Part shown: positions 51,154-60,458 of the stretch, in pieces | How positions within the stretch are numbered: the stretch's first letter is position 1 | Layout of the letters: every line of letters starts with the position of its first letter | Assembly: GCA_030526245.1 (NCBI GenBank) | Contig: JAUNDD010000004.1 | Span: 24,158 to 88,157 of the forward strand | Direction of reading: 5' to 3' | Source of the DNA: Lachnospiraceae bacterium | GTDB taxonomy: Bacteria; Bacillota; Clostridia; Lachnospirales; Lachnospiraceae | DNA length: 64,000 nt | Position numbers and translations under genes: made by a program | Notes under the pieces: generated by a model | Seen by the model: only the letters and a program-made list of their open reading frames with translations | The model's database searches: none | Told to the model about the DNA's origin: nothing

Positions 51154-52179
51154 TCACTTCAGCAGCGTCACCGGATAGCTTTCGCCATCCACCTCCACCG
51201 CCTGTACCTGATCCAGAGAGCTGAATATGCTCTCATCCACGTACTCATATTTCTCCGGCGTTTCACCTTTTTCCAGACTCTCAATGATCTTCCGTACCCG
51301 GGGACCGTGCAGGGGATTGCACTCGCCGATGCAGGAGATCTTATCTTCTCTGGCGAACTGAAGCGCCGTCTCGTTGACCCCGTCAAAGGACATGACCAGA
51401 ATCTCGCCGTTTCGGATATCGCTGCCTACCTTCCGGCCGGCCGCCTCCACGGCTTCGATCACGCCCAGGGCCTCATTGTCGTTTTCGCAGTACACCACAT
51501 TGATCTGGTCGTAGACCTTGAGGAAATAGTTCATGACCTCGCGGCCCCGGGCCTGGGTGTACTCTCCGGACACCTGCGCCAGCAGCTTCCAGCCATACTT
51601 TTTGGAGGCATCCAGGATCCCTGCACTGCGGCCGATCTGAGCCGAGGAACCCAGCGTTCCCTGGATATCCACCACATTGATCTCCGCGGGATCGATGCCC
51701 TGGGCCCGGGTGAATGCATGCAGCCATTCCGTTGCCTTCCGGCCCTCCAGTGCAAAATCCGAGCCGACCCAGCAGGTAAACAGATCCTTGTCCTTTACCT
51801 TCACCTGGCGGTCGACGATGATCACCGGGATACCGGCATCCTTCGCTTCCTCCAGCACCGTTTCCCAGCCTTCCTCCGTCACCGGCGCCAGCACAATATA
51901 GTCCACTTCCCGCTGGATGAAGGTACGGATCGCCGTGATCTGATTGACCTGCTTCTGCTGTCCGTCCTCCATGATCAGCTCATAGCCGTTTTCTTCTGTA
52001 AATGCCTGCAGCATGGATTCGGTATTTGCTTTTCTCCAGTCCGATTCCGCGCCCAGCTGTGAGAAGCCTACCGTAATCAGCTGCTTCTCCTCCTCCGGGT
52101 CTGATGTCTTTTCTCCGATTCCACGGCAGCCTGTCAGCAGACAGGCCATGCATATCAGCATCAACAGAAATCTTTTCAT
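51154..52179 (-). CDS. Lipoprotein sugar-binding protein, YtfQ-like (second binding protein)
   Basis: 341 residues. Signal peptide with lipobox LLTG-C (Cys18), then a periplasmic-binding-protein type I fold: GFSQLGAESDWRKANTESM, YIVLAPVTEEGWETVLEEAKDAGIPVIIVDR, DIQGTLGSSAQIGRSAG and VYCENDNEALGVIEAVEAAG. This matches YtfQ, the galactofuranose-binding protein of E. coli. The start codon overlaps the end of the upstream permease (ATGA), so it is the last gene of the operon. It is a paralogue of the binding protein at 55923. Confidence 0.9.
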   Translation of the reverse strand: MKRFLLMLICMACLLTGCRGIGEKTSDPEEEKQLITVGFSQLGAESDWRKANTESMLQAFTEENGYELIMEDGQQKQVNQITAIRTFIQREVDYIVLAPVTEEGWETVLEEAKDAGIPVIIVDRQVKVKDKDLFTCWVGSDFALEGRKATEWLHAFTRAQGIDPAEINVVDIQGTLGSSAQIGRSAGILDASKKYGWKLLAQVSGEYTQARGREVMNYFLKVYDQINVVYCENDNEALGVIEAVEAAGRKVGSDIRNGEILVMSFDGVNETALQFAREDKISCIGECNPLHGPRVRKIIESLEKGETPEKYEYVDESIFSSLDQVQAVEVDGESYPVTLLK

Positions 52180-53195
52180 TTGGCTGCGCTCTTCTTTCTC
52201 GATACCACAATACTCTGAATCACCAGGAACAGACACAGCATACCAGCAACCGTGTTATTTTTCCACCATGCCTCGTCGAAACCGGCGGAGGAAACGATGT
52301 TGCGGATGGTGCTGAGGGACAGCACGCCGAACAGCGTTCCGATGATATTGCCGACACCACCGGTCAGCATGGTGCCGCCGATGATCGAGGCGGCGATGGC
52401 CTGCATCTCCGCGCCCTCGGCATGGGTGGGTGAACCGGAGCCGCTGTGCATAAAGTACACATATCCGCCGATACCTGCCAGCACGCTGCAGAAGATATGG
52501 GACAGGTACTTTACCTTGCGCACGTTGATGCCCAGCATCAGCGCGCTCTGCTTATTGCCGCCTACGGCATAGAAGGCACGGCCCAGGCTGGTCCAGCGCA
52601 GGATGCAGAACAGCACCAGCACACACAGCAGAGCCACCACCACACCGATCTCGATGTAGGCATCCACATAGTTGCCCTTACGGTTCAGGGAGCCCATGAA
52701 CGGGATAATGATACGGGTCTCCTTCAGCGCCTTGAACGCCGAATGGGTCACATTGAAGGGGTCGGTATTGACGATGGTGGTCATACCTCTGGCAAAGAAC
52801 ATACCGGCCAGGGATACGATGAAGGGCTGAATATCCAGCATGGCGACCAGGAAGCCCTGTACCAGACCGTAGGCCAGGCCGATGCCCAGCGCAATCAGGA
52901 TGGAAACCGCCACATTGCCGCCGTGATACTCCAGATACACCGCACAGCACATACATACCAGCGCGGTCACGCCGCCCACGGAGATATCGATTCCGCCGCC
53001 GATCATGACGATGGTCAGACCGCAGGACAGTACGATCAGGGCTGCGTTATCATTCAGAATGTTGAAAAAAGCCTGGGGCTTTCCGAAGCCGCTTCCGAGG
53101 AAGATCACCGCCGAAGCGTACATCAGAAAGAAAACCACAATGGTGATGGTCAGCAGCAGGCCGGTATCTGTCATTTTTCTAATCTTATTTAACAT
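52176..53195 (-). CDS. Sugar ABC transporter permease, YjfF-like
   Basis: 339 residues, about ten helices, BPD_transp_2 (ribose/xylose type) family. Signature regions NDNAALIVLSCGLTIVMIGGGIDISVGG, VQGFLVAMLDIQPFIVSLAGMFFARGM and ASIIGGTMLTGGVGNIIGTLFG. It follows the other permease with a 19-bp gap and overlaps the lipoprotein gene by 4 bp. Two different permeases in one operon is the YtfT/YjfF arrangement. Confidence 0.93.
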   Translation of the reverse strand: MLNKIRKMTDTGLLLTITIVVFFLMYASAVIFLGSGFGKPQAFFNILNDNAALIVLSCGLTIVMIGGGIDISVGGVTALVCMCCAVYLEYHGGNVAVSILIALGIGLAYGLVQGFLVAMLDIQPFIVSLAGMFFARGMTTIVNTDPFNVTHSAFKALKETRIIIPFMGSLNRKGNYVDAYIEIGVVVALLCVLVLFCILRWTSLGRAFYAVGGNKQSALMLGINVRKVKYLSHIFCSVLAGIGGYVYFMHSGSGSPTHAEGAEMQAIAASIIGGTMLTGGVGNIIGTLFGVLSLSTIRNIVSSAGFDEAWWKNNTVAGMLCLFLVIQSIVVSRKKSAAK

Positions 53196-53214
53196 CTCTT
53201 CCTACCACCTTTCC

Positions 53215-54282
53215 TCAGGATTTCTTGGACTTCATTTTGTTTGCCATCCGGCTCAGCTTCTCTCGAACCGTGGGAGCACTGATGACAACCAGCAGGATAA
53301 CGACCACCGCCTTGTAGGCCGGCAGAGCCTCCGAGGAGATCTTCAGCTTCAGCAGCGTGGTGGTCAGAAACTGGATGGCATAGGCACCCAGAATGGAGGC
53401 GCCCAGATTAAACTTACCGCCGCTTAAGGCATTGCCGCCCAGGGCCACCGCCAGAATGGCGTCCATCTCAATGTTCTTGGCGATACCGTTGTAGTTGAGC
53501 TGACCGGTACGGCTGACCTTGATCAGAGAGACCACAGCCACACACAGACCCAGGATCACAAAGGTGACCCACTTAATGAGGGTGGTGTTCAGACCGTTCA
53601 GTCTGGAGGAGCTTTCGTTGATGCCCACCGCCTGGGTGTACAGACCCAGATTGGTAAACTTCAGCACCAGGAAGGCGACGATGATGCAGAGGATCGCGAT
53701 AAAGACCGGGGTCGGCACCGGAATGCCCGGTATAAACCCGCCGAAAATGGCGAAGGTCTGGTCATTGATGACGATGTTGGCGTTCATGTTGATCCAGGAG
53801 GCGATGGAGCGTCCGGCTGTAAACAGAATCAGCGTAGCCACCATGGGCTGGATCTTGAAGATCGCTACCAGCACACCGTTGAAGGCACCGCAGGCCATGC
53901 CGGCCAGGCAGGCTGCCAGGAATGCCAGAATGATGGGCGCATGCAGCTCCGCCGGGGTATTCTCATTGCCGCGGAGGATCTTAAAGATCAGACTGCCGGC
54001 GATGGCGACACCGGCACCCACGGAAATATCCTGTCCGCCGCTGGCCGCAGTCACCAGCGTCATGCCGATGGCCAGGATCGCCAGCTCCGAACCGAAGTCG
54101 ATCACCGAGATCAGGTTGCCCGACAGGATCGGGTTGCCCAGATTGTTGTGGGTCAGCTTAATGGCAAAAAAGCTCGGATCGCTGATCAGGTTGAATATCA
54201 CCAGCAGCAGGATCGCTGCAATGGGAATGATCATCTGATTGTGGAGCAGCTCGCTCACAAACGATTTCTTCTGTTTATTCAT
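53215..54282 (-). CDS. Sugar ABC transporter permease, YtfT-like
   Basis: 355 residues, same permease family: AILAIGMTLVTAASGGQDISVGAGVAIAGS, CGAFNGVLVAIFKIQPMVATLILFTAGR and AVALGGNALSGGKFNLGASILGA. The start at 54282 follows AGGAGG and overlaps the ATPase gene by 8 bp. It would form a heterodimeric channel with the permease at 52176. Confidence 0.93.
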   Translation of the reverse strand: MNKQKKSFVSELLHNQMIIPIAAILLLVIFNLISDPSFFAIKLTHNNLGNPILSGNLISVIDFGSELAILAIGMTLVTAASGGQDISVGAGVAIAGSLIFKILRGNENTPAELHAPIILAFLAACLAGMACGAFNGVLVAIFKIQPMVATLILFTAGRSIASWINMNANIVINDQTFAIFGGFIPGIPVPTPVFIAILCIIVAFLVLKFTNLGLYTQAVGINESSSRLNGLNTTLIKWVTFVILGLCVAVVSLIKVSRTGQLNYNGIAKNIEMDAILAVALGGNALSGGKFNLGASILGAYAIQFLTTTLLKLKISSEALPAYKAVVVILLVVISAPTVREKLSRMANKMKSKKS

Positions 54283-55795
54283 TGCTTTCACCTCCTGCAA
54301 TGGTGCTCATGACCTTGTTCTGATTCAGATCAGCACCGGACAGCTCGCCCACCACCTTGCGGTCACGTACCACCAGAAGCCGGTCACAGGTACGCAGCAT
54401 CTCGTCGATCTCCGAGGAGATAAAGGTGATGCTCATGCCTTCCGAAGCCAGCTTCAGCACCAGCTTCTGGATATCCGTCTTGGTTCCGATGTCGATACCG
54501 CGGGTCGGCTCATCCAGGATCAGATATTCCGGATGAGTCAGCAGCCATCTGGCCAGAATGACCTTCTGCTGATTACCGCCGGACAGGGACTTGATGGGCG
54601 TATCCGCCGAAGCCGTCTTGATGTCCAGCAGCTTGATGTATTCATCCGCAAAGGCGTAGGCCTGGGCCTTGGTAAAGGGATGGAAGAAGCCCTTGAGCAC
54701 CTGCAGTGCCAGGATGATGTTCTCGCGCACGGACAGATCTCCGATGATGCCGTCCACCTTGCGGTCCTCGGGCAGATAGCCGATGCCCATCTTCATGGCC
54801 TGGATCGGCGTCTTGATCTTCACTTCCTTACCGTTTTTGACCACCTTGCCGGAGGTTACCGGATCCGCACCGAAGATCGCCCGGACGCATTCGCTTCGGC
54901 CCGAGCCAAGCAGACCGGTGAAGCCGTTGACCTCACCCTTCCGGATCTTGATATCGAAGGGATTCACAGCCGCCGTGCTGGAAAGGCCGTAGATCTCAAA
55001 TACCGGCTCCTTCTCATCGATGGGCTGCTGTTCCGCCGAGGTATCCTTGATGCTGGACAGATCATCCATCTCCTTACCCAGCATTTTGGAGACCAGCTGC
55101 ACTCTGGGCAGATCCTGGATCTCGTATTCGCCTACCAGCTGACCGTCCCGCAGCACCGTGATCCGGTCGCAGACCTCATAGACCTGATCCAGGAAGTGGG
55201 TAACGAAGATGATACCGACCCCTCTGGCCTTCAGCTCCCGCATCAGTCCGAACAGCTTCTGCACCTCCTGATCATCCAGCGAGGAGGTGGGCTCGTCCAG
55301 GATCAGCACCTTGCAGTCCGCATCCACCGCACGGGCGATGGCCACCATCTGCTGCACCGCAATGGAACAGCTTCCCAGCTGCTGGGTGGGCTCGGCCGGA
55401 ATGCGCAGGGACTCCAGCTGCTTCTTGGCGTCCTCGTTCATTTTAATCCAGTTCTGATACACACCCTTGGTGCGTCCAATATACATATTCTCTGCCACCG
55501 ACAGATTCGGGCAGAGCGTGATTTCCTGATAAACGGTACTGATGCCCACATTCTGAGCATCCTGCGGCGATTTGATATGCACCGGCTTGTCGTGGCCTTC
55601 CAGATAGATCTCGCCGCCATCCTTGGCATATACACCGGTCAGCACCTTGATCAGAGTCGATTTTCCTGCACCGTTTTCCCCCATCAGTGCATGGATCTCG
55701 CCCTTGCGGAGTGTAAAGTCGACACCCTGCAGCGCCCGGACACCGGGAAAGACCTTCTCAATGCCGCGCATTTCCAATACTGAATTTTCTAACAT
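54275..55795 (-). CDS. Sugar ABC transporter ATP-binding protein, YtfR/RbsA-like
   Basis: 506-residue double ATPase. Domain 1: Walker A GENGAGKSTL (about 36-45), signature-region LGSCSIAVQQMVAIARAV, Walker B VLILDEPTSSLD. Domain 2: degenerate Walker A GLLGSGRSE, signature LSGGNQQKVILARWL, and YLILDEPTRGIDIG. This layout is typical of RbsA/MglA/YtfR. The start at 55795 follows AGGAGGGGG. It is separated from the binding-protein gene by a stable hairpin. Confidence 0.95.
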   Translation of the reverse strand: MLENSVLEMRGIEKVFPGVRALQGVDFTLRKGEIHALMGENGAGKSTLIKVLTGVYAKDGGEIYLEGHDKPVHIKSPQDAQNVGISTVYQEITLCPNLSVAENMYIGRTKGVYQNWIKMNEDAKKQLESLRIPAEPTQQLGSCSIAVQQMVAIARAVDADCKVLILDEPTSSLDDQEVQKLFGLMRELKARGVGIIFVTHFLDQVYEVCDRITVLRDGQLVGEYEIQDLPRVQLVSKMLGKEMDDLSSIKDTSAEQQPIDEKEPVFEIYGLSSTAAVNPFDIKIRKGEVNGFTGLLGSGRSECVRAIFGADPVTSGKVVKNGKEVKIKTPIQAMKMGIGYLPEDRKVDGIIGDLSVRENIILALQVLKGFFHPFTKAQAYAFADEYIKLLDIKTASADTPIKSLSGGNQQKVILARWLLTHPEYLILDEPTRGIDIGTKTDIQKLVLKLASEGMSITFISSEIDEMLRTCDRLLVVRDRKVVGELSGADLNQNKVMSTIAGGESNE

Positions 55796-55838
55796 CGGAT
55801 CCCCCTCCTGCACGTCATTCGTGTTCATGAACGTGAAA

Positions 55839-55874
55839 GCGGCGCAAGCGACTTATTTCAGACGCTTACGCCGC
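55839..55874 (-). other. Intergenic hairpin between binding-protein and ATPase genes
   Basis: GCGGCG-AAGCG / CGCTT-CGCCGC stem (12 positions with one mismatch, 12-nt loop) without a T run. Such structures usually protect the upstream mRNA or reduce read-through, so that the binding protein is made in excess. Confidence 0.65.
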
Positions 55875-55922
55875 ACAACTTACTTTAGATTAGATTTTGC
55901 AATGATCTCAGATGAACACAGA

Positions 55923-56882
55923 TCAGATGCCGTAGGTAGCAACGTCTTCTTCGGTGATGGTAGCTGCATCAAAGCCCTTCTCATCCATGATGATGGTCTT
56001 TTCTTCGATTTCTTCGCCAGCTTCCAGCTTCTGGATAACTTCGTCGATGTAGGAGGACTGGAACGGGTTGCACTGTCCGTCGTAGTTCCAGTTGCCTGCC
56101 AGCAGCTCTTCCAGAGCCCAGGTGTTGCAGTCAAAGCCCATGATGATAACGTCGCCGTCAACACCGTGAGAGATGTTAGCCTTATCCAGAGCGTCAGCTG
56201 CGCCCTTAGCCATACCGTCGTTCTCTGCGTAGATTACGTTGAAGGAGTCACCTGCGTCGATGGCTGCCTGAACGATCTGCTGAGCCTGCTCACCATCCCA
56301 GTCAGCGGTCTGCTGAGCTACGATGTTCCAGTTGTCATTTTCTTCAACAGCCTTATCCACTGCTGCGCTTCGTCCGATCTGAGCTGCGGAACCCATGTGG
56401 CCCTGGATGTGGATGATGTTGTACTCTTCCAGACCCTGTGCTGCCAGCCATTCTACTGCGGTATCGCCTTCTTTAGCCATATCGGAAACGATGGATGCTG
56501 CATACATGGACTCGTCTGCATCGATAACACGGTCAAAGAGGATAACGCCAACTTCGTTGTCAGCTGCATCCTGCAGAACACCTTCCCAACCAGCGGTGCC
56601 GGCTGCGGACAGAAGCAGGTAATCAACGCCGTCCTGGATCATCTGCTTAGCTGCGGACTGCTGCTCGTCGTTGTCCATGCTGTAGAAGAAATCTGCTTCG
56701 TAGCCGTTCTCTTCACAGAAGGTAGCCTTCAGGTCTCTGTCGTTTGCATCACGATATCCGGACTCACTCGGATCGTTGTTGATGATACCAACGTAGATCA
56801 GATCCTCTGCCATTACGTTTGCTGCGCCCATAGCACCCATAGCCATTGCTGCGGTTAAGCCGATCACAAGTTTCTTGTTCAT
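55923..56882 (-). CDS. Secreted sugar-binding protein, YtfQ-like (no lipobox)
   Basis: 319 residues. A signal peptide (MNKKLVIGLTAAMAMGAMG) ends near VMA-ED and contains no cysteine, so it would be cleaved by signal peptidase I or stay uncleaved, which is unusual for a monoderm binding protein. Fold motifs: IINNDPSESGYRDANDRD, GVDYLLLSAAGTAGWEGVLQDA, IQGHMGSAAQIGRSAAV and VIYAENDGMAKGAADALD. The gene is first in the operon, behind a regulated promoter and a strong SD (AAAGGAGGAAG). Furanose sugars are the likely ligands by family. Confidence 0.9.
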   Translation of the reverse strand: MNKKLVIGLTAAMAMGAMGAANVMAEDLIYVGIINNDPSESGYRDANDRDLKATFCEENGYEADFFYSMDNDEQQSAAKQMIQDGVDYLLLSAAGTAGWEGVLQDAADNEVGVILFDRVIDADESMYAASIVSDMAKEGDTAVEWLAAQGLEEYNIIHIQGHMGSAAQIGRSAAVDKAVEENDNWNIVAQQTADWDGEQAQQIVQAAIDAGDSFNVIYAENDGMAKGAADALDKANISHGVDGDVIIMGFDCNTWALEELLAGNWNYDGQCNPFQSSYIDEVIQKLEAGEEIEEKTIIMDEKGFDAATITEEDVATYGI

Positions 56883-57053
56883 GTTTCTTCCTCCTTTGAT
56901 GGGTGGTGCAGCCCCTCCGCCTTCCTCATAAGACGGCCCCGAACTGCATTTTACGTTTCCGTTCTCTCACCGGTCCCCTGCATCACTTCTTATCTCGTCA
57001 GCAGCTGTATGCCTGCTCTTTCGAAGGATGCACCGGCTTTACTTGATGATTGC

Positions 57054-57082
57054 ATTATACCCCCGCCGGACGCAAAGAAAAA
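57054..57082 (-). promoter_or_regulatory. Activator-dependent promoter of the sugar ABC operon
   Basis: A perfect TATAAT (57059-57054 on the minus strand) has only TTTTTC at the -35 distance, which suggests that an activator is needed. The leader to the ATG is about 165 nt and has no other gene. Confidence 0.6.
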
Positions 57083-57101
57083 TGGACATACTTCTGTGGT
57101 T

Positions 57102-57168
57102 GTTGGGATATTTTACGCTTGGAGGAAAACAGGTTGATTCTTTTACGATGGAGGTTGATTTTCTTACG
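57102..57168 (-). promoter_or_regulatory. Three direct repeats, likely response-regulator binding sites
   Basis: Read on the plus strand: GTTGGGATATTTTACG (57102), AGGTTGATTCTTTTACG (57131) and AGGTTGATTTTCTTACG (57152). The last two are 21 bp apart (two helical turns) and the first about 30 bp away. They lie roughly 55-120 bp upstream of the predicted start, where an AraC-type activator would bind. Confidence 0.7.
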
Positions 57169-57246
57169 TTTGTCAATTTGTGACATTCTATTTATTTTCA
57201 GTATGTTCTGCCCTTTGCTAACTTCCGGTATGGTGCCGGTCAGCGA

Positions 57247-57287
57247 TCAAAAACGGGCTGCCGTCGTTCACCGACAGCAGCCCGTTT
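57247..57287 (-). terminator. Terminator after the sensor kinase gene
   Basis: AAACGGGCTGC-GTCG..CGAC-GCAGCCCGTTT stem followed by TTTGATC on the minus strand. Confidence 0.85.
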
Positions 57288-57300
57288 ACGGATCCATGTT

Positions 57301-58767
57301 TCATTTTTCTGTGTCCGGATGCCCCGTCTTATGCGGCAGCCGGATGCTTACCCGGCTGCCCTCCCGGTAGGTGCTTTCGATCCGGATCCCGTAGGCGGCG
57401 CCGAAGCAGAGCCGGATACGTTCATTCACATTGTTGAGCCCGAAGATCTCACTCTCCTGGGGATCATCGCTGCTGATCTTCTGCCGGATCTGCTCCAGAC
57501 GCTCCGGTGTGATGCCGATGCCGTCATCCTCCACATAGAGCCAGGTCTCTCCGTCCTTTACCTCGCCGGTCACCCGGATCTTGCCCATGCCCCGCTTGTT
57601 TTTGATGCCGTGATACAGGGCGTTTTCCACCAGCGGCTGCAGGGTGATCTTGGGGATCGTATCCTCAAACAGCTCCTCGGGAATGTCCACCTCATAGCTT
57701 AAAATATCCTGATAGCGGACCCTCTGAATGCCCAGATAGCTGCTCACATGTTTCAGCTCCTCCCGGATCGTCACCACTTCTTTTCCTTCATTTAAGGTGG
57801 CCCGGAAGAAATCCGACAGCTGCTCTACCATGCTCACCACAGTCTCCCGGTCACCGCCCTCCGCCAGCCAGACGATGGTGTCCAGGGTGTTGTACAGAAA
57901 ATGGGGATTGATCTGTGACTGCAGAAGCTCCAGCTCCGCCCGGCGGATCCGCTCCTGCTCGGCTTTGATCTGCCCCAGCAGAATGTTGATCTGATCGATC
58001 ATGCTGTCCAGGGAGCGCCCCAGCTCACCGATCTCCGCACCGGTGTCCAGATTGGTCCGCACGGAAAAATCACCCTTGGCCACCTGCTCGGTGACCTCCC
58101 CCAGCCGCAGGATCGGCCGGGTGATGCTGCGGGTCACGGCATGGGTGGCCCAGAACACGAACACCAGCACAATGGCCGAGGCCAGGATCGCATAGAGCAG
58201 CAGGGTCCCGTAAAACTGACGCAGCTGGCTGTTCATGGCCTGCATATCCTGGATCTCATAGTACATGAACTGCAGGATGGTCTCCCGCACCAGTCCCGTC
58301 ACGATCTGTACATCGTTTTCCCAGATTCGGATGTTATCCTTGTACATCTCCCCCTGCTTCAGGTTTTCGGCGATGCGTCCCACATAGGTCTCCAGATTGG
58401 TCAGATACTTATCGATATCCGTCAATCTGTCCCGGTTTGCCTTGCTGACAGAGCCGGCCCCGGCCAGTGAATCCACCACCGAGTTGGCCTGCTCCAGCAT
58501 GCTCATCAGGGATGACTCCTCAAAGGTCTTGCTTTCCACAATGACCAGGTAGGTCTCGTAGTCAAACTCCTTCTTAAAGTCCAGACTGAATTCACTGGCC
58601 TTGACCGAAGCCTCCACCATCTCATCGTAATGCCGGTTCTCGTTCCAGATCATGGCAATGCACAGCCCCAGCATGGTGATCAGCGGCACCAGAACGATGG
58701 CAAAGGCCCACCGCAGCTTCTGACTCAGGGGCATATTGCTGATCTTCTTTTTCCAGCTGTTTTTCAT
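57301..58767 (-). CDS. YesM/LytS-type sensor histidine kinase
   Basis: 488 residues: TM1 (about 20-41), an extracytoplasmic helical sensor region of about 135 residues, TM2 (about 177-197), HAMP (about 200-250), His_kinase domain with the phospho-acceptor in SQINPHFLYNTLDTIVW (His289) and HATPase (PLVENALYHGIKNKRG, VEDDGIGI, GLNNVNERIRLCFG). Such kinases work with AraC-type regulators on nearby sugar-uptake genes. It is encoded after the response regulator and before the ABC operon. Confidence 0.94.
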   Translation of the reverse strand: MKNSWKKKISNMPLSQKLRWAFAIVLVPLITMLGLCIAMIWNENRHYDEMVEASVKASEFSLDFKKEFDYETYLVIVESKTFEESSLMSMLEQANSVVDSLAGAGSVSKANRDRLTDIDKYLTNLETYVGRIAENLKQGEMYKDNIRIWENDVQIVTGLVRETILQFMYYEIQDMQAMNSQLRQFYGTLLLYAILASAIVLVFVFWATHAVTRSITRPILRLGEVTEQVAKGDFSVRTNLDTGAEIGELGRSLDSMIDQINILLGQIKAEQERIRRAELELLQSQINPHFLYNTLDTIVWLAEGGDRETVVSMVEQLSDFFRATLNEGKEVVTIREELKHVSSYLGIQRVRYQDILSYEVDIPEELFEDTIPKITLQPLVENALYHGIKNKRGMGKIRVTGEVKDGETWLYVEDDGIGITPERLEQIRQKISSDDPQESEIFGLNNVNERIRLCFGAAYGIRIESTYREGSRVSIRLPHKTGHPDTEK

Positions 58768-58844
58768 CTTCTCATCCTTTCAACGGCACCGGCCCCGGGA
58801 TAACAGCCAAAAAGCAGCACCGGTTTTACACGCCGCTCACTTTT

Positions 58845-60458
58845 TCAAGTCTCCTTATGACTGCGATACTGGGTGGGCGTCATCCCCTGGGTCTTTTTGA
58901 ACAGATAGGAGAAATAGTGGGGATCCTTGTAGCCCACCTCCACACTGATGTCCGCACTGCGCCGGCTGGTGCACCGCAGCAGCTCCTTGGCCTTATTCAT
59001 CCGGTAATCCGTCAGATACCGGATAAAGGTCATGCCCGTCTGCTGACTGAAGATGGTGCTCAGATGGTTGGGCGAGAAATTCACATAAGAGGACACGGAC
59101 TGCAGGGAAAGATGCTCATCCGCATAATTCTGCTCGATATACTCCTTCACCTCGCAGATCAGATGGTCATAGCGGTTATCCGCCGAGCGGTCCCGCAGCT
59201 CCAGCACCCGGTCGATCAGTCCGCTCAGATAGCCGATCGTCCCTTCCACCGTGCTGAGCTCACGATCCGACGGGGCGAACTCCTCCAGCTGATCCCGGTC
59301 CAGATTCATTTCATCGTAAAACATGGACACCGCAAAGTAGACATCCATGGCAATATACTTTCGGAACATCAGGGAGCGCATGGCCCCGCTGCCCATCCGG
59401 TTAAAGAATTCCTCCAGAAAGAACCGGATCTCCTCCCGGTCACCCTGCCGCAGGAAGACCTGGACCCGGTTCCGGTCCACCTCCCGGGGATCCAGATTGC
59501 GCATACTGAAGTCATCCGTTTCCTTTTCCGCCACCAGCCCGCTGCCGAGCTCACTGCACCGCAGAAACCGATTCTCCTCCAGCAGATACCGATAGGCAAA
59601 GGCATGACCGGCCGTCTCGAAGGAACGTGGCAGACTTCCCAGTCGGTTCACCGCCTCCCCCACACCGGCAAAATACCGCAGCGAGGTGTGTTTTCCCATC
59701 GCCTCCACCGTCTTCTCACGAATAAAGTCCACGGTATCCTCCGCCTCCTGCTCGCTGTCAGCCAGCACCAGCAGGGCCTTTCCCTCCGTATTCCGGTCAA
59801 ACAAAAGGATTCGCCGCTCCGCCAAGGCCTCCTCCAGCTTCTGCTCTGCTTCCAGAATACTGCCGGAATACTCCTGGGGCGTGTGCCGAATCGAGCTGAA
59901 CTTGATCAGCACGATGTTGTACCAGATGGCTGAGATGTCCATCTGCAGCCGCTGGGCATCCTCCAGAAGGTCCGTCATCTTCTTGGAGCCGGATACCATA
60001 TTCTGAAAGAGCTTTTTCTGTTCCAGGATCCGGTTTTCCGCCATCTCACGCCGGTATTTGTCCCGGATCAGCTGCTCCTGCCGCCGCTGCCGGATCTTCT
60101 CCGCCACGACATCGATCTCGGCCAGCAGCTCCTCCCCGCGAATCGGCTTGGTCAGGTAATGGGCCACGCCCATGCGCATGGCTTCCTGGGCATACTCAAA
60201 CTCGGCATAGCCGCTTAAGATCACCACCTCGGTCTGGGGCAGCTCCTTTTTGATCAGCGCTGTCAGCTCCAGTCCGTCCATAAAGGGCATTTTGATATCC
60301 GTGATGACAATATCCGGCCGCTCCTTCTGAATCATCGGCCAGGCCAGTTCTCCGTCACTGGCCTCTCCGCAGAAATCGTAGCCGTGTCCGGCCCAGTCCA
60401 CATTCTTTTTGATTCCCTCCCGGACGACAAACTCGTCCTCTACTAAGAATACCTTCAT
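58845..60458 (-). CDS. YesN-type response regulator with AraC DNA-binding domain
   Basis: 537 residues: receiver domain with phospho-acceptor Asp54 (DIVITDIKMPFMDG) and conserved VILSGYAEFEYAQEAM..YLTKPI; a long middle region (about 130-430); C-terminal AraC double HTH (SLQSVSSYVNFSPNHLSTIF..DISVEVGYKDPHYFSYLFKKTQGMTPTQYR). The start at 60458 overlaps the rlmD-like stop codon (ATGA). It probably activates the ABC operon through the repeats at 57102-57168. Confidence 0.95.
   Translation of the reverse strand: MKVFLVEDEFVVREGIKKNVDWAGHGYDFCGEASDGELAWPMIQKERPDIVITDIKMPFMDGLELTALIKKELPQTEVVILSGYAEFEYAQEAMRMGVAHYLTKPIRGEELLAEIDVVAEKIRQRRQEQLIRDKYRREMAENRILEQKKLFQNMVSGSKKMTDLLEDAQRLQMDISAIWYNIVLIKFSSIRHTPQEYSGSILEAEQKLEEALAERRILLFDRNTEGKALLVLADSEQEAEDTVDFIREKTVEAMGKHTSLRYFAGVGEAVNRLGSLPRSFETAGHAFAYRYLLEENRFLRCSELGSGLVAEKETDDFSMRNLDPREVDRNRVQVFLRQGDREEIRFFLEEFFNRMGSGAMRSLMFRKYIAMDVYFAVSMFYDEMNLDRDQLEEFAPSDRELSTVEGTIGYLSGLIDRVLELRDRSADNRYDHLICEVKEYIEQNYADEHLSLQSVSSYVNFSPNHLSTIFSQQTGMTFIRYLTDYRMNKAKELLRCTSRRSADISVEVGYKDPHYFSYLFKKTQGMTPTQYRSHKET

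Noticed and set aside
51154..56882. The ABC importer as an LsrABCD autoinducer-2 transporter partner of LsrK/LsrF
   Set aside because: Binding proteins and the presence of two permeases with a YesM/YesN system fit the YtfQ/YtfT/YjfF furanose type better, and the locus is 11 kb from lsrK; the link remains only a possibility.
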